Part shown: positions 35,135 to 46,508 of the stretch, piece by piece | Numbering within the stretch: position 1 is the first letter of the stretch | Layout of the letters: each line of letters starts with the position of its first letter | Assembly (NCBI RefSeq): GCF_023091745.1 | Contig: NC_068910.1 | Location: 41,465,272 to 41,529,271, forward strand | Source: Budorcas taxicolor | Lineage: Eukaryota; Chordata; Mammalia; Artiodactyla; Bovidae | Reading direction: 5' to 3' | DNA length: 64,000 bases | Program-made: the position numbers and the translations under genes | The notes under the pieces: generated by a model | What the model was told of the DNA's origin: nothing | Seen by the model: only the letters and a program-made list of their open reading frames with translations | The model's database searches: none

Positions 35135-35640
35135 GCAAGGATGAGTTAGGACTGTGTTCAACTGCAAGTAACAGAAAACTTAATGCTGGTAACTAAATGA
35201 GAACGTGCTTTGTTTTCTCACATATCAGAGGTCAGTGATTGCTGGCAGTGTGGCTTTTGTGCAACCATGCCTAAGATCAGGGGCTCTAGTTCTTTCTGTC
35301 TTTCTGGTTTACTGTTTTGAGTGCATCGTTGTTCATTATTCTCCTTGTGGCTGGATGGTGTCAAGAAGGCAGTAAGAGCTCTAGACCTAACACCTAAAGG
35401 CTGGAGGAGGAGGAATGTCAGCCTCTCTTTTTTTCTCTCTCCTTTTCAAAATGAGCAAGTTTTTTCCAGAGCTGTCCTCAGCAACCCCTACCTGCATTTC
35501 ATGGGCATTTCTACCTTGAGAAGAGGCTGGCAAATTTGGATGCAGAACTGCCCATTTATGTATAATCTGTGATGAACTATTGCTTGGGACCAGACATCTC
35601 TCCACCCTGAGCAAAACCAGAAATCTGTGAGCCAAGAAGC
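35135..35640 (+). repeat. Ancient repeat, family not resolved
   Basis: gactgtgttcaactgcaagtaacagaaaact ... gtgatggctggcagtgtggc-like and ctccttgtggctggatggtgtcaagaaggc phrases look like a common old mammalian repeat, but I cannot name it. It has no protein-coding signature. Confidence 0.3.
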
Positions 35641-35914
35641 AAGGGAAGGCTGGGTGATCTTATCCATAATGACTTTTCCAATTTGACTTCTGTCTTCCCT
35701 CCATTAAGCGTCCTTCCACTGACTCCCTGCACAGATGGGAAACCTCCCATCTGAGACTAAATTTCTTCCATTACACCTCTGGTGATTCCTCTAATTCGGT
35801 GTGTCAGGTATGTCTTTTTCTGCTTGTATGGTATTTGTCATCCTCTGTCCATAATTTGTGGGGTTTATTTTGAAAGACAAACATCCTAGCACTCCTCTGT
35901 TGTTGAATTCGTAA

Positions 35915-36240
35915 CTTGGGATGAGTTGCTTCAGAATGCCTGTTTCCACCTGTCCAAATGGGAATGTTAGCACACCTGCCTCATAGGGTTATATGACCAG
36001 CCGGTATGAGAGAAAGCACTTAGGATGGCATCTGACACGTACGCAGGACTCAGTGCGTGACAGTCCCCCTTTTGCGATCAATACCATTGCTATCAAACTC
36101 TATGGACCTCAGCTTCCCTGTCTGTAACAGAGAACGGGACAAGGTCATTGCTAAGCCTGTTTGTACTGCTTTTATATATTCCTTCGGAAAAATAATTCCT
36201 CGAGAACCCTTCACAGAGTAGAGTCTCAATAAACATTTGC
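35915..36240 (+). repeat. MIR SINE fossils (one or two adjacent)
   Basis: gttgcttcagaatgcctgtttccacctgtccaaatggg ... gcctcatagggttatatg ... tcagtgcgtgacag is one MIR. A second similar pattern (ctcagcttccctgtctgtaacag ... gagtctcaataaacatttgctaag) follows. Confidence 0.65.
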
Positions 36241-37918
36241 TAAGTTGGATTGGCATATCTAAATAGCAGGCCAAATCCTCAGTGGGATTGTATGATGTGG
36301 AAGCTCTGACGGGATTGAATTGCAAACTTTGAATGCTTTCCTATTGCTTTTGCTTATTAGATGGGAGAGAATCTATAATCATTTTGGGAGAAAAAACTGT
36401 TTTTAATGGAAGCACTCTTTGGCCTGAGTCCTGAAGTTTCTCTTGCAGTTATAGATTGCTTGCTACCACAGGCAGACAGAAAACTGACCAGGTTTGCAGC
36501 TACAAATTGAGAAGCAGATTGATTCCAGGGATGCTGGAATTATTTCCATGACCTCAGTGGCTTGGAGTCCTCAAGCTACTGACCGTGGGCTTATTCAGTC
36601 CGAGCTGACGTGTCGAGAAGGGGTTGTTGGGGCTGTGACATGTCTCTCTGTTTGCAACATGTATGATGATACTGTCCAATTTTTCCTACACATTTGTGCC
36701 CCTCCACAAGTGTGAATCGGCAGTTGCAATGCCACCCAGCACTGCCAAACTCCAAGTGGTCTTTACACACAAATGAAATATCCCTCAAATGCTAGATTCT
36801 TAAACTCAAAGTGCTGAACCAATATTTTCTCAGATATAGATGGCTGATGTACTGTGGTGACTAAATAACATCATGTATGTAAGAGAGATAAATCTGAATC
36901 CACTGTGAGCGACTAAGCTAGAACACAAACCATAGAAAGTTTGCATCCAATAAGGCGGTAGCTTAAGATGAAAAAATTGGCTCCATGTCTCAGGAGAGTG
37001 TAGGGTGCTGGGTTATCACCATGAATGAGAAATAAAGTAACTGATATTCAAACACCAGAAGTGCATGTGTGTGTGCGTGTGTGTGCCTGTGTGTTAGACC
37101 ACTTCCTTTCTTGCTGGCAGACACACAAGACCTGAATTGTTTTCTCTAAGTGGCCCATTTCTGGCAGGGCATGGTTGGTCTGAATTGAATGCTTGGTTTA
37201 AGTCATCTTATGTGTGATATACATACATTTTTCATCCTGCCACATTCTCTTGTGGGTCTGAGGCAAATGAAATGACTGTTTTTCCAGCAGGTACCATTCA
37301 AGTCTTCCAAGAGAAGATGATCAAAACAGCATGTTTCTCTCTCATCCTCTGTTTTTCCATTTTCCTTGCATTTTACGTTTTAGCTTTGTGAACACATCCA
37401 TTCTCATTACCATGTTAATAGCCAGTGTCTCTCCTCTGTTGAGTTGTTTGATTTTACTCACTGTGGGCAGTTCTCTGTAAGATAGGGTAAGCATCTCAAT
37501 TCTGCCGTCACGAAACTCCATGCATGGTTTCCCCTCGTGTGAATTGCCTGAGCCCAAAACCCACAAGTGCAGAGCACCCCCTCCACTAATCATGGTACCA
37601 AATGGAGTTTGCTCTGATTTGCTTAATCACTCAGCTGTAAATGAATCCTGATGAGAAGCTGAGTTTCCATCCAGAATTATTCCCCTTCTCCTGCCGAAAG
37701 GGTGGTAACGTGGCCCTTTCTTCACAGCAGCCGCAGAACAGTTTGCTGATGCTTTCATCCATCTCTACTGCCTGGTATTTTCCAGATTCAGAGCTATTAC
37801 AGCCTTGAGACTGTATTCGCCATTACCAGGGACACTTGTCTAGTTCTGTCTCTGTATCAGTGGAAACGTTATGATAAAGCACAACAATCCATCCCTCCCT
37901 TCTTTCTGTCTCACTATC
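36241..37918. other. Unassigned intronic DNA with a TG microsatellite
   Basis: An interrupted (TG)n lies at 37061-37094. No gene or recognised young repeat is present. Confidence 0.45.
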
Positions 37919-37924
37919 CTAAGT

Positions 37925-38135
37925 AAGTGTTAGTCATTCAGTCATGTCCTGCTCTCTGAGACCCCAGGGACTGTAGCTTGCCAGGCTTCTTGGGCCATGG
38001 GATTTCCCCGGGCCAGAACAGTGGGGTGGATTGGCATTCCCTTCTCCCGGGGATCTTTCCAACTCAGGGATCATCCCGGGTCTCCTGCATTGCAGGCAAA
38101 TTTCTTTACCATGTGAGCCACCAGGGAAGCCCTCA
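37925..38135 (-). mobile_element. Bov-tA SINE, minus strand
   Basis: gttagtcattcagtcatgtcc ... ccatgtgagccaccagggaagccc is a complete antisense Bov-tA with its tRNA head at the right. No clear TSD. Confidence 0.88.
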
Positions 38136-38276
38136 GAGTTCCCAAAACTTTTTGGTGAGGATACCCAAGCATAAATTCTTCTTCTATCTAAACTGGCTAC
38201 AACCAATTTGGAGATACGTAAGAGAATATTTCTCAAAATCTGATCCCCTGGCTACCTGCAGCAATGTCACCTAGAC

Positions 38277-38408
38277 CAGTGATCTCAAAATATGGTCCCT
38301 GACCTGCAGTATCAGTCTCACCTGGGGACTTGTTAGAAATGCACATTCACAGGCCTCACCCAAACGTGCTGATGAGAACCTCTGGAGGTGAATCATACAT
38401 GAGAATCC
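38277..38408 (+). repeat. MER5A-like hAT DNA transposon fossil
   Basis: ccagtgatctcaaaatatggtccctgacc ... cagtctcacctggggacttgttagaaatgc ... aggcctcacccaaac matches the MER5A order. Confidence 0.6.
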
Positions 38409-38414
38409 TTGAGC

Positions 38415-38612
38415 TAAGTGTGTTAGTTGCTCAGTTGTGTCTGATTCTTTGTGACCACATGGACTGTAACCTGCAAGCTTCCTCTGTCCGTGGGATTCTC
38501 CAGGCAAGTATGCTGAAGTGAGTTGCCATTTCCTTCTCTAGGGGATCTTCCCGAATCAGGGATTGAACCCACGTCTCCTGCATTACAGGCAGTTTCTTTA
38601 CTATCTGAGCCA
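38415..38612 (-). mobile_element. Bov-tA SINE, minus strand, decayed
   Basis: tgttagttgctcagttgtgtctgattctttg ... gtctcctgcattacaggcagtttctttactatctgagcc is an antisense Bov-tA with more changes than the others. Confidence 0.85.
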
Positions 38613-38737
38613 GCATGATGAAGCTCTAGTTTAAAATTTCAGATTCCTGCATCTGATTCACTACCTACTAAATAAGTGTTCATTATAGAGAAGAATAGAC
38701 AGTCAGGTAGGTATAGATGGATTAGATAAACAGATGA

Positions 38738-38755
38738 TATACACACACACACACA
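38738..38755. repeat. (AC)n microsatellite at the left edge of the long BovB
   Basis: A short AC run directly precedes T6 and the BovB 3' end. A similar, longer run follows the other end of the element. Confidence 0.8.
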
Positions 38756-39363
38756 TTTTTTGTTGTTTAGTCAGCCACTCATTTCCAACTCTCTGTGACC
38801 CCATGGACTGTAGCATGCAAGGCCTCCCTGTCCCTCACCTTCTCCTGGAGTTTGCCCAAGTTCATGTTCTTTGCATTGGTGATGCGGTCCAACCATCTCA
38901 TCCTCTGACACCTTCGTCTCCTTCTGCCCTCAATCTTTCCCAACATCAGGGACTTTTCCAGTGAGTCATCTGTTTGCATCAGATGACCAAAAATACTGGC
39001 ACTTAAGCATCAGTACTTCCTAAAATTGACCGGTTTGATCTCCTTGCTGTCCAAGGGAATTTTGGGCATTTTATCCAGCACCACAGTTCAAAGGCATCAA
39101 TTCTTTGGTGGTCTGCCTTCTTTATGATCCAGCTCTCAAAACTATCCATGACCACTGGGATGACCATATTGTCCACTTGACAATATGGACCTTTGTTGGC
39201 AGAGTAATGTCTCTGCTTTTCAACATAGTGTCTAGGTTTGCCATTGCTTTCCCACCAAGATGCAATCCTCTTCTGATTTCATGGCTGCAGCCACCATCTG
39301 CAGTGAGTTTGGAGCCCAAGAAGAGGACATCTTGTCACTACTTCCACCTTGTCCTCTTCATTT

Positions 39364-39439
39364 GCCATGAGGTAATGAGGCTGGATGCCATGAGGTAATG
39401 AGGCTGGATGCCATGAGGTAACGAGGCTGGATGCCATGA
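39364..39439. repeat. 23-bp tandem repeat, three copies, inside the BovB
   Basis: gccatgaggtaatgaggctg-type units begin at 39364, 39387 and 39410, with a partial fourth at 39433. The normal BovB sequence has one copy, so this is a local expansion. Confidence 0.88.
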
Positions 39440-39639
39440 TCTTAGTGTTTGTTTTGTGTGTGTGTGTGTTTAATATTTAGTCTTAAGCCAGCTTTTTCAC
39501 TGTCCTCCTTCACCCTCATCAAGAGGCTCTTCCTTTTCATTTTCTGCCATTAGAGTGGTATCATCTGCATATCTGAGGTTGTTGATGTTTCTCCTGCCTG
39601 TCTTGATTCCAGCTTATAAGTCATCCAGCCCAGCATTTC

Positions 39640-40542
39640 TCATGATGTGCTTAGTGTATAGGTTAAATAGAGTAACGGCAGACAGCCCTCTTGTACTCCT
39701 TTCTCAATCTTGAACCAATCAGTTGTTCCATACAGGGTTCTAACTTTTGCTCCTTGACCCACATACAAGTTTCTCAGGAGACAAGTAAGACGGTTTGGTA
39801 TTCCCATCTCTCTAAGAGTTTTCCACAATTTGTCATGATCCACACAGTCAAAGTCTTTAGCATAGTTGATGAAACAGAGATAGACATTTTTCTGAAATTG
39901 TCTTGCTTTCTCTATAATCCAGTGAACATTGGCAATTTGATCTCTGGTTCCTCTTCCTTTTCTAAACCTAGCTTGAACATCTGGAAGTTCTTGGCTCACA
40001 TAATGCTGAAGCCTAACATGCAAGATTTTAAGTATGACTTAACTAGCTTGGGAGATGAGTGCAATTGTCTGATGGTTAGCACATTCTTTGGTACTACCCT
40101 TCTTGGGAATTGGAATGAGGATTGACCTTTGCCAATCCTGTGGCCACTGCTGGGTCTTCCAGATTTGCTGACATAATGAATACAAAACCTTGATGGCATC
40201 CTTCTTTAGGGATCTGAGTAGTTCTGCTGGAATTTCATTGCAACCACTAGCTATATTAACAGCAGTGCTTCTTAAGGCCCACTTGACTTTGCAGTCCAGA
40301 ATGTCTGGCTCTGTGTGACTAACCACACCATCATAGTAATCCAGTTCATTAAGATCTTTTTTATACAGTTCCTCTGGATATTCCTTCCATCTCTTCTTGA
40401 TCTGTTCAGTGTCTACTAGGTCTCTACAATTTTTATCTTTTATTGTGCTCATCTTTGTGTGGAATGCTTTCTTGATGTTTCCAATTTTCCAGAAGAGATC
40501 TCTAGTCTTTGCCTTTTGCTGTTTCCTCTTATTATTAAGCAT
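39640..40542 (-). pseudogene. BovB reverse transcriptase remnant
   Basis: Two overlapping open stretches (40542-40039 and 40023-39640) separated by a frame break. They contain WKTQQWPQDWQRSILIPIPK, RKGRGTRDQIANVHWIIEKA and motif A as FINYAKDFDCVDH, in which the usual AFD is DFD. YADD lies further left in another frame. No intact polymerase. Confidence 0.85.
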
Positions 40543-41140
40543 TGTTCATTGAAGAAGGTTTTTGTGTCTCTTATAGTGAAGTTTGGGGACTCTGCATTTA
40601 ATTAGAGGTACTTTTCCCTCTCCCCCTTGATTTTCACTTCTCTTTGTTCTTCCACTATTTGTAAAGCCTCCTCAGATAACCACTCTGCTTTCTTGCTTTG
40701 CTTTTTCTTTGGGATGGCTTTATTCACCTCCTCCTGAAGAATATTATGGACCTCTGTCCATAGTTCATCAGGCAAACTGTTAACTAGATCTAGTCCCTTG
40801 AACCTATTCATTACCTCTGCTGTAAATTCATACAGGATTTTATTTAAGTTACACCTGGCTGGCCTATTGTTTTCCCTTGTTTTCTTTGGTTTAAGCCTGA
40901 ATTTTGCTACAGAAGCTGATGATCTGAGCCATAGTCGCCTTCAGGTCTTGTTTTTGCTGACTGTATACAGCTTCTGCATCTTTGGATGCCAAGAATATAA
41001 TCAAGTTGATTTTGGTATTGACCATTTGGTAATGTCCATGTATAAAGTCGTCTCTTGTGTTGTTGACAAACAGTGTTTGCTATGGCCAGTGCATTCTTTT
41101 GGCAGAATTCAGTTAACCTTTGGCCTTCTTCATTTTGTTC

Positions 41141-41596
41141 TCAAAAGCCAGACTTGCCCATTACTCCAGGTGTATCTTGACTTCCTACTTTTGCATTCCA
41201 ATCTCTGATGATGAAGAGAACATCTCTTTTAGGTGTTACTTCTAGGAGGTCTTCTAGGCTTTGATAGGTCTGATCACCTTCAGCTACTTCGGCATCGGTA
41301 GTAGGGGCGTAGACTTGGATTACTGTGATTTTGAATGGCTTGTACTGGAAATAAACCAAGATCATTCTGTCATTTTTGAGGTTGCACTCCAGTACTGTAT
41401 TTTGGACTCTTTTGTTGATTACGAGGGCTACTTTGTTTCTCCTATGGTATTCTTGCCCACAGTGGTAGATATAATCTTCATCTGAATTAAATTTGACCAT
41501 GCCCATCCATTTTAGTTTGCTGATTCCTAGGATGTTGATGTTTATTCTTACCATCTCCTGTTTGACCATGTCCAATTTTCCTTGATTCATGGACAT
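41141..41596 (-). pseudogene. BovB endonuclease remnant
   Basis: A 151-codon open stretch covering the N-terminal half of the apurinic-type endonuclease: LGISKLKWMGM, VIQVYAPTTDA and FIIRDWNAKVGS. The usual GDWNAKV motif has Arg in place of Gly. The SDH motif expected later in the domain is lost in the frame-broken downstream part. It is one exonless piece of a dead element. Confidence 0.85.
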
Positions 41597-41995
41597 AACA
41601 TTCCAGTTCTATACACTACTGTTCTTTGCAACATCAGACTTTTCTTTCATCACCAGACACATCCACAACTGAGGGTTGTATCCACTTTGGCCCAGCTGCT
41701 TCATTCATTCTGGGGCTGTTGGTAATTCTCCTCTATTCTTTCCCAGTAGCACAGTGAATACCTCCAGACCTGGGGGACTCATCGTTTGGTGTCATATATT
41801 TTTGACTTTTTATACAGTCCATGAGGTTCTTACGGCAAGTAAACTAGGGTGGTTTGCCCTTCCCTCCTCCAATGGACCACGTTTTGTCAGAACTCTCTGC
41901 TATGACCTGTCCATCTTGGATGACTCTGCATGGCATGACTCATTGAATTATATAAGCCCCTTTGCCACGACAAGGCAGTGATCCATGAAGGGGAT

Positions 41996-42128
41996 ATGTG
42001 CACGTGTGCGCGTGCACACACACACACACACACACACAGAGATAAATATGCACACACACACACATATATAAATACACACACATATAAATACACATGCACA
42101 CATATACACACACACACATATATGTGTG
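41996..42128. repeat. CA/TG-rich microsatellite
   Basis: Alternating purine-pyrimidine (atgtgcacgtgtgcgcgtg) leads into (CA)n with interruptions by TA and GA steps, about 130 bp. Confidence 0.88.
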
Positions 42129-42129
42129 T

Positions 42130-45000
42130 AAATTTAAGTTTTATTTTGAAATAATTTTAAATTTATAGAAGAGTTATAAAGAAAATGCCCACAGACTCAT
42201 CTCACAAATGTTAATACTTTTAGATAGCTAGTTTATCACAATTGAGAAATCAACAAGGCAAAAATACTCTTAACTATAGACATTATTTAAATTTTACCAG
42301 TTTTTGCATGAATGTCTTTTTTCTGTCCAAGGGTCCAATCCAGTTTTCAATGTCTAAGTCTTGTGTTTTATGACCTTGACAATTTTGAAAAGTGCAAGTC
42401 AGAAAATTTGAAATGTAGACTGTCCCTCAATTTGGATTTTCCTGACATTTTCTCATGGGTAGGTGAAAGTTATGGATTGGGGGAAGAATGAAATTCAAAT
42501 GGGGGCACCCTTATCACATCCTCTCAGGGGGTACATTAACAACGTGACTTAGCACTAGTGATATTAACTTAGTGGTCCAGTTACAGTGGGTCTCTCCACT
42601 ATTCAGTTGTTCTTTTTGCTTTGCCATATTCTTAAGAAGTGAGGCACTAAGTCGAGACTACATTTAAGGGCAAAAACATTAATCTCCACCTTTTCAAAGG
42701 AAGAGTATCAAAGAAGTTGTAGGCATATGTTTAAACCACCTGAATGACTGGTAAAGATTTGGAGCAAGATTCTTTTAAGCTGTATAAATGTTCACTGTCT
42801 TCTTATAGTTTCCCATACTTATTTTAGCATTCATCAGTGGACCTTGCATGCAACAGTTTTTCCTCTAATGCTCCAAGAGTGATATTCTGTTGTCCTTACT
42901 CTATCCTCCTTATCCATCAACATTTGTTAGTTTGGATTTTTCTGTGAAGAAGATTCATCCCATCTTTCCGGTCTATTGATTGATTTGGTCATTTTTAATA
43001 GTATGGATTCCTGAGCATGTATTGTAGTTTGTGGATAGTCATTCATTACCATCATTATTTACTTTGTTGCTAATATATTCTAGCTTTGTTCACTGGGATC
43101 TCTTTTAAGTCGGCTCCTATGTCCTTTTGACCTCTCCCCCTTTATTGTGTTTTTTTTTTTTTTCTCTTTTGTGAACTTCTTATTGCCTGACATTGTCTTT
43201 TATATGCTTTTCCCCAACTTGAGAATCACCCATTTCTCCAAAAGATGGAGAAAGATGGTATTTCAAAACCAGTATCACTAGGTGTGTTTGTTGCTGTGGA
43301 GTATCATATCTAGACTCTCTCAGTGGATAGTGGTAAGGCACATATGTATATATGTATACTAACCCATGTGTACGTGTATTTATGTATAAAATGACCCACC
43401 CGTGGAAGGATCTCGCTATACACCATGAGTTTACCCTATCTCTGACTCTCCCTCACACCGCATGGTCCATTCTTGCCACACTCTTGTTTATATATAAATT
43501 CTTCATCTCTCTCTGAGAAACCTGTCTCCCCTTATCTACAATCCATTTCCTGTTTTGTTCACCTTGAGTATGGAAAGCTGTTCCAGTATTGCTAACTCCT
43601 GTGAAAATTTTACAAATCCAAGTGCATTTTCTGTGCAGTTCTTCTTGTCTTTATGCTTAGTTGCCGGTTGTACACTATTTTAAGAAGTTGCTTAGGCCAA
43701 CTCCTCTTCCACTCATCCCCTTCAGCGAAATGCTCTGGTACATTCTTATGCCATTCACCTCAGTTGTCACAGTCTGCATCTCCTAATATCTTGGTTGATT
43801 TTGCATACAGTAAAGTCCAGTTATTGTGACACGTTGTTCTTTGAGTTTTAACAAGTAGGGAGCCACATTTCCACATCACATACCATACAGACCTCATGCA
43901 CTGCCCAGCTGTCCTTGTGCACTCCCTTTGTGGCCAGCCCCTCTTCTCTCTCCTAAATCTTGACATCCACTAATCTGTTTCCCAACCCTATGGTTTTGCT
44001 TTTTTTCCCCCGGAATGTCATATGAGTAGAATTATATAATATGTATTCTTTTTGGTTTGACCTTTTCACTTAGCAAAATGCATTTTTGAATCATTCATGT
44101 TCTTCTGAGAATCAGTAGTTCCCTTTTGTTGCTCAAAAATATCCTATCACCTGCATGGACTATGGTTCATTTATCCATTCACCTGTTAACAGATGTCTTA
44201 CTTGTTTTCAGTTTTAGTGATTAGGAATGAAGTTTCTACAAATATTTTGAACACATTTGTGTGAACATAACTTTTCAGTTCACTTGGAAAACACCTAGCA
44301 TTGGAACCACTGCTTTATATGTTAACTCTATATTTAACATTTAATGCCAACCTATTTTCCAGACTGTTTGTACCATTGTGTGTTTCTACCAGTGATGAAT
44401 GAGCATTTCTGTTGCTCTGCGTCTTCTCCAGAATTTGAAATTTTCATTATTTTTAAAAGATATTTTGGTAGTTATGTAGTAATATACCATTGTGGTCTTT
44501 TCTGCCTTTTGGAAGGTGAGTTATTTAGCTCTTCTTTGTCTTATTTATTAAAGTGGAAACTTAGGTTACTGATTCTGTGTGTTTCTTCTTTCCTAACTTA
44601 AGTGTTTAATTATTACTATTTTCCTGTAAACATCAGTCTAGCTATAATCTATACATTCTGAGATGTTACAGGTTAGTTTTCATTTAGAGATATTTTAAAA
44701 TTTCTTGGTACTTCGTTTTTGACCCATGGGTTATTTAAATGTGTGCTGTTTAATTTCCAAGTGTATGGAGATTTTCCTGTTATCTCTCTGTTATTCATTT
44801 CTAGTTTGATTCTCTTATGGTCTCAGGTCATAAGGTTTTTTTTTAAATTTGAGGGTATTTTTCCCTTTTATGATCCAGAAGATGGTCCAGCTTAATGAAT
44901 GTTCCATTTTCACTGTAAAATAATGTGTATTCTTCTGTTGTCCTGGGGATTATTCTGTAAATGTCAGTTAGGTCAAGTTGGCTAACAGTGTTGCTGTACT
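42130..45000 (-). mobile_element. Ancient L1 (L1M-type), minus strand
   Basis: tttattttgaaataattttaaatttatagaagag, tctgtccaagggtccaatccag and tttgctaatatattctagctttg fit an old antisense L1 3' UTR. From about 44100 the antisense ORF2 pattern follows (gttcatttatccattcacctg, ttaatttccaagtgtatggagattttcctg, aaatgtcagttaggtcaagttgg). Diverged and possibly more than one fragment. Confidence 0.65.
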
Positions 45001-45050
45001 TTATAGGACCATTGGTGACTTCAAGCACACTGAAGGTTGAGAGCCACTTA
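44957..45050 (+). repeat. Left arm of a 94-bp inverted repeat
   Basis: Reverse complement of 45980-46073 with four differences in 94 positions and no gaps. The arm runs from antisense L1 sequence into a MER5-like end (ggttgagagccactta). Confidence 0.93.
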
Positions 45051-45804
45051 CAGAGAGCTGACACTGATTAAGTTAATGGATTAAAATGTAATGGAGGCTC
45101 ACTTCTAGAAGAGAGTTTATATTTTTTATATTTATGGAAACCTGGTAGCATCCACACAGTTGTCCGCGCTTTGGATATAAGCTCGTTGGTTATGGGCATC
45201 TCCAGGTTACAAAGAGAACAAAGCTTTCCTCTTGTCTCTGCCCCTAGGTCTTCTGCCCATTGGATGACCTTTGAGGCTTGACCTCCAGATATCCTCTCTA
45301 CCCCTTTTGCCTATACCAGCCTTTCTTAAGGTGTATTTTATAAAACACTACATCGGGGAGTAACTACTAAGCAAGAGTTGGGGTAGTGAGGAGGATATCA
45401 GTTGTTTCATAAATGGCTGCAAATCATAAGCCAATTAATAGCATGACAACCTTGAGAAGTCTGCAGTAAATACATCTATTTATTTATTTAATCCCCTTCT
45501 CTTCCAACATGAAAGGGCAATGCTAACTGCCTTTAAGGTTTTTAAGATCAGGTAACATACATAAAGCACATTATTTGTAGGCTGAGTATATAGCATGTAG
45601 TCAAAAAACATTTATTACTGTGATTTATAATAGTTTATCTTATTCTTATTGTTGTTCTATTTTTTTTTATTCCATTGTCTGTGAGCTTGAAAAGCTGAGA
45701 TGGATATGAAAGAGGAAAATTATGAGACTGCAAACACCAGAAAAGTAAAAGAAATTGACCTGAGTTTTATCTCTTTGAGTACTTTTCTTTAATATATATA
45801 TTGT
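45051..45804. other. Spacer of the inverted repeat, unassigned
   Basis: No gene or recognised repeat in most of this. A T-rich run lies at 45658-45668. Confidence 0.45.
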
Positions 45805-45900
45805 AGCTGATTGGAAAATCCCATGGACAGAGGAGCCTGGTAGGCTACAGTCCATGGGGTCACGAAGAGTCGGACACGACTGAGCAGCTTCACAGCAACT
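45805..45900 (+). mobile_element. 5'-truncated Bov-tA SINE, sense
   Basis: tggaaaatcccatggacagaggagcctgg ... gagtcggacacgactgagcag is the 3' part of Bov-tA, lying between the inverted-repeat arms. Confidence 0.85.
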
Positions 45901-45979
45901 TCATTTCGCAGCAGCTGACTGTGGTTTTCTTGTAGCATATAGCATTCATTTTAAAGGCCTCCCATCCAGTTTCACTGTC

Positions 45980-46073
45980 TAAGTGGCTCTCAACCTTCAG
46001 TGTGCTTGAAGTCACCAGTGGTCCTATAAAGTACAGCAGCACTGTCAGCCAACTTGACCTAACTGACATCTAC
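45980..46073 (-). repeat. Right arm of a 94-bp inverted repeat
   Basis: Begins with a MER5-like end (taagtggctctcaaccttcag) and runs into L1-type sequence. It ends 286 bp before the GRM7 exon at 46360. Confidence 0.93.
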
Positions 46074-46338
46074 ACATTTTCACAACCTACCTCCCCAGAA
46101 TCACTATCATTGGTATTCCTGGGCATACCTGGCTGTTTCCAAGTGCATTGAGGCTATGCCATACCATGGAAGGCATGCCAAGTATGAATGACAGCTTAGG
46201 ACTCAGCTTACTAGCCTAAGCCTTGCTCATTCAGCAAGATCATCAAGGAAGAGCTGTGTACTCAGAATTCATAATTCCCTCCTCCCTGTCTACTTTCCCT
46301 GCTTCCTTTGGTATCTCTTCAGGAACTTAATTGATATT

Positions 46339-46360
46339 CTGCTTTCTTTTCTTGAACAGG
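46339..46360 (+). other. GRM7: 3' splice site (acceptor) of the first GRM7 exon
   Basis: A pyrimidine-rich tract (ctgctttcttttcttg) leads into AACAG|G, with AG at 46358-46359. Possible branch-point matches (ttaat, ttgat) lie about 25-30 bases upstream. This AG gives the only reading frame that produces the receptor peptide and joins the next exon in phase. Confidence 0.9.
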
Positions 46361-46501
46361 TGGGCTCTGCATTGCCCAGTCCGTGAGAATCCCTCAGGAA
46401 CGCAAAGACAGGACCATTGACTTTGACAAAATTATCAAGCAGCTCCTGGACACCCCCAACTCCAGGGCCGTCGTCCTTTTTGCCAACGATGAGGATATCA
46501 A
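46360..46501 (+). CDS. GRM7: GRM7 internal coding exon (probably exon 3), ligand-binding domain
   Basis: Internal exon of metabotropic glutamate receptor 7, a presynaptic group III class C GPCR that couples to Gi/o and lowers transmitter release. The exon begins with two bases of a split codon, then reads 46 open codons and ends with two bases of the next split codon. The peptide (GLCIAQSVRIPQ ... NSRAVVLFANDEDI) lies in the extracellular Venus-flytrap glutamate-binding domain. IPQERKDRTIDFD and DTPNSRAVV are mGlu7-like; I recall mGlu4 and mGlu8 differing at several of these positions. Against the human protein as I remember it there are two conservative changes: Lys for Arg at 46428-46430 (FDKII) and Leu for Ile at 46476-46478 (VVLF). 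It joins the 58603 exon in phase across AA|G (Lys). The exon number is inferred from group III gene structure. Gene assignment is firm. Confidence 0.95.
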
Positions 46502-46508
46502 GTAAGGC
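46500..46508 (+). other. GRM7: 5' splice site (donor) of the first GRM7 exon
   Basis: AA|GTAAGG with GT at 46502-46503, a strong match to the mammalian donor consensus. Ending the exon at 46501 leaves AA, which G from the next exon completes to lysine. Confidence 0.9.

Larger units (their letters stand above)
38760..41992 (-). mobile_element. Near full-length BovB LINE, antisense, degenerate
   Basis: About 3.2 kb, the length I expect for full-length BovB, reading right to left: 5' UTR near 41990, endonuclease (41596-41141), linker region, reverse transcriptase (40542-39640), then the C-terminus and 3' end near 38760. It has many frameshifts and in-frame changes and must be old and inactive. 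GATAT occurs at both edges (38736-38740 and 41993-41997) next to CA repeats, so the TSD is unclear. Confidence 0.92.
1..46359 (+). other. GRM7: GRM7 intron upstream of the first exon (3' part)
   Basis: All of this is inferred to be intron, because the first exon here is internal and begins with a split codon. It contains no other supported protein-coding exon. Its content is mostly ruminant and older repeats plus one processed pseudogene, listed separately. The 5' end of the intron lies outside the window. Confidence 0.85.
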
